Shown: piece by piece, positions 9,281 through 18,620 of the stretch
Position numbering within the stretch: position 1 is the first letter of the stretch
How the letters are laid out: every line of letters starts with the position of its first letter
Assembly: GCA_900155495.1 (NCBI GenBank)
Contig: FTLJ01000861.1
Span: 1-31,717, forward strand
Length of the DNA: 31,717 nucleotides
Direction of reading: 5' to 3'
From: Porogramme epimiltina
Lineage: Eukaryota; Basidiomycota; Agaricomycetes; Polyporales; Polyporaceae
Made by a program: the position numbers and the translations under genes
The notes under the pieces: generated by a model
What the model was told of the DNA's origin: nothing
The model's database searches: none
What the model saw: the letters and a program-made list of their open reading frames with translations, nothing else

Positions 9281-12122
9281 CTACTCCAGAAGGTTGAGCC
9301 GCCTCATTCCAGGCCTGCGCTGAGCAGTGGGGACACCCTTGAAGGCCCGCCACGCTCGATCAAGCAGGTCCTGGATCCCCATCGTCGCCGGCTGCTCTCG
9401 GTCTGTCCGTCCAGAGACTGTAACGACGGCGCGCGTTCGTCCAGGCGGCCGGCTGAGGGTGATCGACGAGTACGACATCGAATCACCACCAGCCGTCGCG
9501 CAGGTCGACCATGCGCCATCGGGGTCCACCAACGTCCTCCCACCAGGGGATCGGACGGTGGAGACCACTGAGTCCTGGATGGTGGACGAAATTGTTGAGT
9601 GCAGCTGTTGCGCAGTGTACGATGCTGCGCGCTTCGGCGTGGGGTGCGTGGGCGAGGGGCGAGGTTGGCTTCCAGAGGGGGAGGGGGCTGGCGAAGGCCT
9701 TGAGACCGCCGTGGCGGACGAGCCGGCTGAGCGGAGAGAGGAGCAGAGCGTCGCGGAGGCTGTGCGACCGCTGCTGCCGCTGTCCGGCGAGTTGGTCCGC
9801 GGTGCAAAAGGCGGTTGGAGCGGCCGAGGGACGTGGGCGAATGTGGCAGCGAGCCCCATAGGGACGGGGCGGGGCGTCGGCTGCGGCGTCGGCGTCGTCT
9901 TCGGCTGCTCGGCGGTCTTCTTGAGCAAAGGCTTCTTCTCTGAGACCTCCGTCTCGGGGTGGAGGGAAGGCGAGGTGTACTGGAACCAGAAGTGAGGCGC
10001 CTTGCCTTCCGGGAAGGGTACTCCAAACTTGACTTGCTTGGCCTCTTCGCTCTGTACATCTTGTCAGCGATCTGAACGCTATCGACGTAGAAGTGGATAA
10101 ACGTACTGGTTGGTATGCCGCAGAAGGATATGTCTCCCTGGGGAGAGGGGGTGAGGCGAGCTCCTCCCAGTTGCTGCTCTGTAGTCAGTATGATGGGAAA
10201 TATTAGCAACAACATACACAACTCACAGGTCAGCGAGGGCAGCGTGGCACTTGATCTGCTCCATGGTTGGGCGTTCAGAGGGGTCGAGAGCCAGCATCTT
10301 CAACACACTTGTCAGCAACGTTCGAAAGCGAGCTTTCTCGCGTGCGTACCTTGGTCAGTAGGTCGCGCATCAGAAGGTCGACATGCTCCCCGAAGACGAG
10401 AGGCTGCGTCATCATGAGATCATACACGACCTTCATATCGCGATGCCGGTGCGTGATTCCGTAGGGAAGCTGTACGACCGGTGAGCGAGAATATACGACA
10501 TGCGGGTCTCCACGAGTCCGTACCTTCCCGTGGATCATCTCGTAAAAGGTCACACCCAGGCTGAACACATCAGAGCGGATGGTGTGCGGCTCTCCGCGGA
10601 ACACCTCGGTGGGAATGTATCCTACGGTGCCGCATCTACTGGTCCCGACGTTGTTGGCCTTGTCGGTCGTCTGCTCCCTCATATACTCTCGCATGCTACG
10701 AAGGCCGGGTCCGAGAACCCACTCGACGAGGTGCATCCATGGGTGCTGTTCTGCGGTGCGGCCTTCTGTGCTGACCAGGCCGAGATCGATGATCTTGGGG
10801 TGCCCGTCGCCGGTGACAAGGACGTTTTGGGGCTTGAGGTCCCTATGGATGATACCGCGGGCGTGCAGGTACTCGAGGCCAAGAACCTATGCGTAGAGTA
10901 GTCAGCCACTGTGGCATGCTAGAAAGAGCGAGACACGCACAATCGTTCCGAAGTATTTCTTGGCTTGTGACATCTCGAGACGTCCGTTAGGGCTCCTGTC
11001 GATCTTCTTGGCGAGGTCTCCTCCTGAACAATAATCCTGCAGAGACAGTCAGTTGCAGACCCGGTACTGGAGTCGGAATAGAGCGCACGAAAAGAAGATA
11101 AAAGTTGGCGTTGTCCTCCCAGCTTGCTCTTAGCTGGGCGAAAAAGTGGCACCCGACCAACTCCAGAGACGCGGCTTGCTCCCGGAATACGAGCTCGAGC
11201 ATCCTTCGATTGTGTTCATCCTTCGGGATGATCTTCATCGCAAACAGCTGCTGCGTCGGCTTGTGGAGCACTGCCATAACGGAACCTTGGCCACCGGCAC
11301 CGATAACGTCGTACGGAACGAGATCTTCGGGCTTAACAGCCGGCAGCGCAGGTTGAGGATGAAGGCGATGAGCTGCCTCCATCCTAACATGGCACGCGTT
11401 CAGCGGCTGTGGGGGAAGAGCATGGCGCTCGGGCGGGGATGGTGAGGAAGAGGTGCTTGAGCTTGAGGATGGCGATGGGGTCTCAACGATGTGCTGAACG
11501 TTGCATGCCCTCTGAGGCTCAAGGTTAAACAGAGTCCTCACGCCGCGCAAGGGAGCAAAGCGTACCAGTTGGCCGTCAGCCTCGAGTACCATCCGTACAT
11601 GCACATCGACTCCCGCGGGTGCATGCTTGCTTGCGTCTACGACGACTTGGACGCTTTGAACAGCCTGAGATGCAATGAGGTGAACGACGGAATAGGACTG
11701 AATGTCATTGGACGTACATGACGATCTGGGTAGCTGGCCTCTGGAGGGGAGGGTGTCAATCTGGCAGCCAGGCCAGGCTTCGACTTGCGAATGAGTATGT
11801 TGTTCCTCAAGAACAGCATCGGTGACAGCGATGGGTGGATAGCAATGTAAGACGGATAGACGAAGAGCGAGGACGCGGGACTTGGCCGAGAGAAGGAAGG
11901 GGGCAAAGGAAAGGAGGAAGACAGACGGAAGCCTCATAAGTATTTCTACGGAGGCTGGCATCCTGTGTGAGGCTGACTGCTGTCGGGCACGCACGGGTGA
12001 GGGTGGTTAGCGAATGTCGGCACGTCAGCCTCCTCCGACTGCTCTTTCAACGCGATCTGCTGAATATACCATGTGGGCGTGTTGGGGAATACGAGCTTGC
12101 GGAAGAGTAACTGGAGTTTCAT
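9281..12122 (-). CDS. Ser/Thr protein kinase with DLG motif and long C-terminal tail
   Basis: Nine exons join in phase to 785 aa: 12122-11995, 11880-11718, 11664-11089, 11036-10941, 10886-10524, 10469-10350, 10297-10227, 10176-10107 and 10051-9281. A Ser/Pro-rich N-terminal region of unknown fold leads to the kinase domain (about 212-505). That domain has the Gly loop GAGGQGSV, the ATP-binding Lys in FAMKII (241), HRDLKPQN (335-342), DLG in place of DFG (355-357), a long activation segment, and [11 protein letters not shown] with PTE where APE is usual. The catalytic Lys, Asp and metal Asp are all there, so activity is expected. The tail of some 280 residues is rich in Pro, Ser and Thr. The layout resembles AGC-like or fungal-specific kinases, but I cannot name an orthologue. 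The start is provisional: a coding-like block lies upstream at 12286-12540. Confidence 0.85.
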
Positions 12123-12285
12123 GAAATACACAGTTGTAGCTGGCCGGGCAGTGATCGTAGGGGGATCAGTGAGGGCGGGAACTTACCAGCCCGCTGGCGC
12201 TGAAGCGCTGAACGCTCTCAAGCCCTATGACATCATCGATGTCCCCACTACCGCTACACTTCGATAAGAGAGGCGCCGTAAGCGA

Positions 12286-12540
12286 CTAACTGACATCCAA
12301 GTACTTACGGCCAATGCTTAAACGCGGCGACGCTCCATTCGGGATGTACATATTACGCTGGTGCTGATGTGACGCGACGGATGCAAACCCTATGTAGGAG
12401 GTTGTGTGAACATAGTCAACCCAGTAAAAGAATTGAGCAAGACGCACCCAGATTTTGAAACCCGGCTCAAACGGAACCCTGCCGTACGCTGTAGTAACTT
12501 TCGGGGGGCCGTTCTCAGTGAGCGCATGACGTGGATCAGC
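12286..12540 (-). other. Unassigned coding-like block upstream of the kinase
   Basis: The minus strand is open for about 85 codons and reads like a real protein, for example PFEPGFKIWVRLAQFFYWVD and QRNMYIPNGASPRLSIG. It has no ATG at its start and contains an internal ATG at 12351. A good donor (C|GTAAGT) lies at 12309/12308 and the frame stops at 12286. Joined through a 21-nt exon (12208-12188), it would run in phase into the kinase exon that contains the ATG used above. It could therefore be the true 5' part of the kinase gene, or a fragment of another gene. I recognise no domain. Confidence 0.4.
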
Positions 12541-12737
12541 TAGTACTGCATGTTGAAGTGAAGCATATCGTTTACGTGGATTCGCACTTAGGAGAATGTC
12601 TTCTAAACAACATAGTGCAGCTGCCTCTCAGCTATCACAACTAGTATAAGGAGTAGTAATAATACAGATCCTTTGATGCAAGCATAACCGACCGCAACGT
12701 TACCGAATACATGCACTGGACAACAACGACGAAGGCA

Positions 12738-15700
12738 TCAATCTGCTGTCGCTTCGAGTTCCCTTCTCCTCGGTTCTGGGGACGCGGGCCAATCGATCGC
12801 TTCCTCGTCTGCGTCCATGTCGTCGTCAGGTTGTGTGTCCTCCACCTGTGTCAGCTCTTCGGTTAGTTGCGTGTCCCCGCCATCGGCCTGGCTGTCGTCC
12901 ATGAAGGCGTCGGCCTCATCTTCCTGAGCCTTTGGTGCCGATTCCTGTGAATCATCTGTGGGGGTGTCCGCTTTCTTTTTCCGCCCAGCGGATTTCTTGT
13001 CCGCAGCCTGACCGGGGGGAAGGCCAAAAAGGGTGGTTTGGCGAGCACCATCTTTCTTCTCTTTGCCCTTGCCTTTTGTCTGACCAGGACCTGCAGACGG
13101 AATGTACGCATGAGCACCCAATAACGCATGGTAAGAGACAGTTAGATAGTCCTTACGTTTCCCCTTGTCAGCTTCTGCAGCGTCTACCTTCGTGAAGAAG
13201 CTCTCGCTCTTGTGGAGTGACTTATTCGCATCCGCACCCCCCGAGAACGGATTCCGGTTGTTGTCCGTCCCGGGCTTACGCGCGAAGGGGTTGCTCCCTA
13301 TAACAATGTCAGGTTTCAGAGCACGCGCCAAAGAGATTGCACTTACGAGCTGGAGGCGGGCCAGCCCTTGCGGTCGAAGCGGATTCGGCCACTGCGCGCC
13401 GCTTTGATCCCGCGTTCGTGGCCACCGTAGACTCATCGTCGTCTCGCTTCCGCTTGCCGTCGGGCGACTGCCACGAGGACTCGTCTTGTGTACTGTCTGT
13501 GAACGACGTCCCATATACGGTGCTATTCTCGCTCATCTGCGAGTGTGCGGGGGCCCGCGTGTTGTCAACGGCGGGCGTAGCACGCTCCAGCCCCGGCCGG
13601 TGCAGCACAGGGGGTGGGCGGAAGTCCTGGAATGGCTTCGGTTTGCTGCTACTGGCTTGCGTGGTGGGGAGTCGTTGTGCGGGGATAGGGGCAAAGTCCC
13701 CCGCGAGTTGGCGTCGACGGTCCCGGAGGGCTTCCAGGCGGTCGTCCGCTTCGCGCTCGTCCTTGAGTGCCTCCATCTTCTCCTGGAGGCCTATGAGGTG
13801 GTAGAAGGCCGCGATCTTGATGGCAGCGTCGAAGGAGTGCGTGAGATGGAGCATACGAGTGAGGTCAAGGGCGCGAGCAAGACGGTCGGTCTTGCACGCA
13901 TGCTGGATGAGCTGAATGAGGGACTTGTCGAGTGCAAGTTCGCGTGAGGTGAGTGTGTCGGAGGTGAGGTCGTCGCCGAGCCCATCTCGGATGATGTCCA
14001 AGAGCATGGTCTCACGAGCGAGTCTAAACGTAGAGAGATGTTACACATCGGATACCGAAGACACGGTTATTACTCACTGTTCTTCTAGCGGTGCTCCCTT
14101 GGCGTCCGTCCTCTTGAATGGTAGGCGAATGGGCAATTCTTGGATGAGTGGCCGAGGGAAGCCAGGATGTGTCTGCCTGCCCTTCAAGATTAGACACATG
14201 AAGTTTTCGCCAACCACGCCAACAGGCCAGTAGGACTCGTCCTTGCCCTCGCGTCGCTCTAGTTTATTCGTGTCCGACAACCGCATCCATGTGGCTGACA
14301 GAGGTATCCGGAATCGTGGCATAGTGTTCAAGATACCTGCGGAATCGTACATAGCTGGTGCCTGCGGGTATGGCCCATTCAGCGATACTTCAGATATCAA
14401 TAAGCAAGTCGAGCACTTACCCCTTCTTCTGTGATGCCTACCCACTTCAAAGTGTGGCGTTTGGCAATTGGGAGCGTGCTCTGTTGCAGCATGCAGTAAT
14501 CGTCGAATTTGATAAGCCTCCCAGTGAGATTTTGAGACCCTATCAAGTACTCAGAATAACTCACATCCATCCAAGTGAAATAGCTCACCGTCCATCGTTG
14601 TGCTACCATCACGTGTCACGATGAACACCCACTCGCTGCCTGCCACCATAGTCACGAAGTCGCCAGACAGACTAAGACACGCGCGTTCGATCCCGCTTCC
14701 AGTCAAGAATATGAGCTCGCCATCGCTGGTAGCAATCGCTACGTTGCCTTGACCATCAATATCAACATCGGTCTTCTCCCGCAGAGACCTGGAGGGCGGC
14801 GGGCCACCTGCAGCGACGCCGAGGACACGGACGCCTTTGGGTAGCTCATATGTCCACTCTGATTGGGAAGCCCAAGCTCCATAGGGCTTGTAGATGACAT
14901 GCGCCGGATGCTCCGCTTCTGGCTGGCAGGCATATAAGGCACCACGTTCGCCTGGTTGAGATAAGCGTGACGTCCTGACAGGGGAATTAAATGGACTCAC
15001 CGAGAGAGGCAATGTCGTATCGGAAATGGTCGGTAAAGTGGTAACTTTTCCTCGCGGACCTATCGTGAAATTCCACATTGACAATATGGTGGGTATCTTG
15101 GTCTGTCACCTCAATGACACCAATCATGTTATATGCTACTCGAAGAGTTAGTTGAATCGCGAAGAAATCCCTCAGTAGCAGCGTCACCTAGGTATCGCTT
15201 CTTGTTCTCCATGGGCGTGGATCCTGGTTGGAAGGCAGTCTGGGCCTTGGTCACACTCACTTCACATATTGGTTAGTATTTGCTGCTGTGAAGGACAGTG
15301 GTAGCTTACCCATCTCTCTTACACCTCCCTCGGCCGCTAGCCGCCTTGCCTCGCCATCGTCTTCGTCCATGGCTCCAACATCATCCAGGATCCAGTCGTC
15401 ATTGTCGATATCAACGCCGATGTCATCCTCCAAATCTGTGACCTTAGCTTTGCCGGTCTCTGTTCGCCCCGCGCTAGCGACAACATCTGCGTCCATATCA
15501 AACAACGTTGGGGTTCCTTTCCTCTTGACAGGAATACCGACGGCAGACGTGCCCATGGAGGCCTTCACGGGATCTATTCCGGAGGCGGGAATAGGGTCAC
15601 GCCAACGCGTCAGGTCTCCACCTGAATCGACCCATACGAGCAGATTCTTCGCAGGTGAAAAGGCCATTTGAGTTATGGGCCAATTGAGAGACCCTTGGAA

Positions 15701-16906
15701 CCTATGTTTTGGTATGAGAAGTGGTGCGACCCGTAGTGAGGTTAACATACTGGTACAGCATACGCTTATTCTGCGTTGCCCAGATGAACACGCCCGATTT
15801 TGAGGCTGCGGCGAGGTATACCCCATTCTTAGACATCGCAAGGGCAGTGATCGCTCCCGTGCATGCGTCATGGGAGAGCGTCGAGGTTTTTGACCAGTCA
15901 TTTCGTGAAATTGTCACAATTTCTACAACGCTTCAGCGAGAAGTCGGAATCGTTATTGTGGACCCACCCACCATGAGTACGAGTAGCAACGAAGAAGTAC
16001 TGGCCCGAGGTGTGCCAGACTACAGAGCAATCATAACCGAACTCCGGAGACCTGCAGACATTGGTCAAGTTGTTCTGAGGTATGAATAATGTGACTTACT
16101 CAGTGTCAGAGACCACAGGTATTACACCCTCTATCACTTTCACTTCTTTTGTGTCATTCCCAGAAACGTCCCATACGATGATCTTTCCATCCGCCCCACA
16201 TGTTGTCTATTTACAAGTTGGTATTAAGCAGACATTTCATAAGACATGATACGTACCAAGAGTGCTCCTGATGGATGCCATGTTGCCTTGCGAACTGCCT
16301 TGGTATGACCCTTGAGAAAAGAGATATTCGCAGTGTCTTCTAGGCTAACAAGTTTCACGTCCGGTTCGCTTTATAAATGTTAAACCAGGCCCACAGAAGT
16401 TGTGCAGGGGATATTAGCAAGACTCACTCTGAGGTGACTGCAACCCTCTTGCCGTCAGGATCTGGAGCAACACAGCGAATGGAAACACCGTGTGCACTAG
16501 TTACGAGACCTTCCAAGGCGGGTTTCGCGTCCGATCCAGGCTTGAACTTCTCGTATCTCCTCACATCACCATCCTTGCTTCCTGACAACCAGCATTCTGC
16601 CTACAAACACGACTCACTGAGTAGGTGAGAAGCATTCACGGATTGACCACGTACTGCAGGTGCCACGGTGGTCACCTCGTCCATAGCTTCAGCTGCGCTT
16701 GGTGGTTCCTGGTCTGCTCCGAGCTCCATATCCCATATCCTAACAAGCATATCCGCTCCCCCCGTGAAGACGCGTCTAAAGTTCGAAGTTATAACGGAGC
16801 CTTAAAGAAGGTTAGGATAGACCACTGACGAGCCATCGCGAGAGAAAGCAAGAGTAGTGGTGGTTCCTGGTGTGTGTGCGCTGTTCACGAGTGGTGAGGT
16901 GGACAT
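12738..16906 (-). CDS. CTF4: CTF4/MCL1 (WDHD1) replisome hub protein
   Basis: Ctf4 links the CMG helicase to polymerase alpha-primase and supports sister-chromatid cohesion. The start ([20 protein letters not shown]) and stop are clear; about a dozen or more exons are implied, and I did not phase-check each junction. The N-terminal WD40 propeller shows [32 protein letters not shown] and [19 protein letters not shown]. An acidic linker with DDDIG-like runs follows (about 15330-15480). The middle SepB-type propeller carries [31 protein letters not shown] and the hallmark [20 protein letters not shown] helical bundle precedes a long disordered C-terminus with Lys/Arg-rich and acidic runs and the peptide [11 protein letters not shown]. 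No HMG box follows, as is usual for fungi. The stop is TGA at 12740-12738. Confidence 0.93.
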
Positions 16907-17990
16907 GTTATACGGTTTACAGAAGAGAAAGGTTCGCTGGAGGATGGAGCAGAGGAAGAGGAAACAGAGTGTGAGGACGCGTCTAGCTGCGTGGCTGAGA
17001 ACAAGTAGCGTGGGCGCGACACGTGATGATACGCGTACCGTAACGCGTCAGTCACGTAACACTGTGACCTGGCCACCGCTAACGCATCGGTGAGCTGCTT
17101 AAAAGCTGCTATGGCGATCTGCGGCCTTCAGTCGTGCAATTACTCTGAGTCTTCACTGCAACAGCTATAGAACGGGATCGATACATTGGAGATGCTTCCC
17201 AGCCCTCTAGCACCCTTCAAACCTTGTCAGTGCTTCATCATCGGTTTGCTAACATGTCCAAGATGTACTCGAGCCCTGACCCAAATCACGGAGAGGGGAT
17301 ACCTCACAAAGAGATTGACTGCGATGGTGCGCAGAATGATATTGAGCCTAGGAGATCTTACATGTATTAATTCAGTTGTGATAATAAATGTCACTGGGTC
17401 TGGGGAATTGAGTGGGTGTTGGGATTAGGTATGGGCATGGTACTCTCAACCCGGGTCCACATGTGCTAACGAGAAGTCACGGCTGAGTAGAGTACGTTCT
17501 CACCCACACGTCTTGGTACCCTCAGGAGGGTACGGCCTCATCATGACGCCTCCAATATAATGAATACAAGTTGTCGGGTGATCAGGTGCAGTGTTGGGTT
17601 GCAGAAGGACAATTGTAGCTATGAGGAAGGTCGACTATGGGCAGTTAAGGGAGCGAACCTCGTCAATAGTGTGAGAGGCCGGTCTGGCAGCCCGATACAG
17701 ACAGGCCGGGCCATAGTCCTACGGATACGGCGAGACTGTGGTGACCTAGAGCAATTGAAGTTAGCAGTACGCTAGGAGCCACCCGAGACATGTGCAGACC
17801 TTGAGGGGTGCCTATTCGGTAGCACCGCACAAGTAATACGGAAACTTGATTGTACACGAGCCACTTATCCAAGGTGCACCCATCTCCGTGGGCTTCAGTG
17901 TCATTAGCGGGGCACCTGAACAGTCGGTCATTCCTCCCTTCGACCAAAGGCGAAGCAGACCCGATAACGTACCTCGCAGTAAACGAGCCC
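16907..17990. other. Intergenic gap CTF4 / small basic protein
   Basis: Just over 1 kb contains the CTF4 promoter (minus) and the 3' flank of the next minus-strand gene. Frames are short and show no family signature on either strand. Apart from the perfect inverted repeat at 17516-17533 I see no structured RNA or tRNA. Confidence 0.5.
17516..17533. repeat. Perfect 8-bp inverted repeat with 2-bp spacer
   Basis: GTACCCTC, then AG, then GAGGGTAC reads the same on both strands apart from the spacer. It may be a dimer-type protein-binding site or a chance palindrome; the surrounding sequence gives no decision. Confidence 0.75.
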
Positions 17991-18317
17991 CTACAGTCCA
18001 TTCATAATGTTAGCAAGGTCTTGCACTGCAGCTTCCGGGACTTCTGTGTTTGAGTGCTGCTCAGCCGGCCGTTCTCTCTGTTGTGCGACTTGTCAGGGGA
18101 TGCTAGCGGCTCAGTAAACGGCGCAAAATCTTACAATCGTATACAACGATTGAACCTGAGCAAATTGAGAATTAATCTCGGCCGTTACATCGGCTGCGCG
18201 GCTACTTGAGATGCGTTTGGGAGCCTTGGACCGTTTTTTCAGTGCTTGACCAACACTGGTCCGCACGTCTTTGAAGTTTGCACTAGCAGTTTTTGAGCGT
18301 TGTTTCTGCTTAGCCAT
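17991..18317 (-). CDS. Small basic protein of unknown function, two exons
   Basis: Two exons (18317-18135 and 18077-17991) join in phase at ATT|GTAAGA and CAACAG|AGA to give 89 aa. The protein starts MAKQKQRSKTASANFKDV and is rich in Lys, Arg and Ser in its first 45 residues. It then continues with SRAADVTAEINSQFAQVQSL and ends EAAVQDLANIMNGL, two stretches likely to form amphipathic helices. The basic start suggests a nuclear or nucleolar place. I do not recognise the family. It is divergent from YSH1 across about 300 bp. The support is the good splice sites, the phase match, protein-like composition across the junction and the start context; homology is not shown. Confidence 0.7.
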
Positions 18318-18620
18318 CGTGACGAGGTTATTGCATTGACTACGTAGAGAATATGGTTGATGTGGTGTGGATGCCGAGCTACGTTGCTACGACTAGAGAG
18401 AGGTCGACGGGGTAAGGTGCAAAAAGACCATGGATATTAGAGGAGAAGGTCCCTTGCGGTGGGCGCTAGAGGCAGCATGTAGCGACGACCTCCGCAGACT
18501 CAGTGCTGAGCGAGGTTGTCCGCACTCCCCCACCTTCCCTCCACCCCCCTGCCCCTTTCTTCGCTTTCTTTCGCTCAGGTCGCTCCTCCAGAACAACCCC
18601 ATTGTCTAGCTCCCGCTCCC
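18318..18620. promoter_or_regulatory. Divergent promoter region small protein / YSH1
   Basis: The 303 bp between two divergent starts must carry both promoters. A strong pyrimidine tract (about 18526-18578) sits just before the YSH1 ATG on the plus strand. No canonical TATA box is apparent. Confidence 0.55.

Noticed and set aside
12073..12267. Plus-strand open frame of 64 codons
   Set aside because: It lies over the kinase exon and the adjacent block on the other strand, has no family signature and no splice partners.
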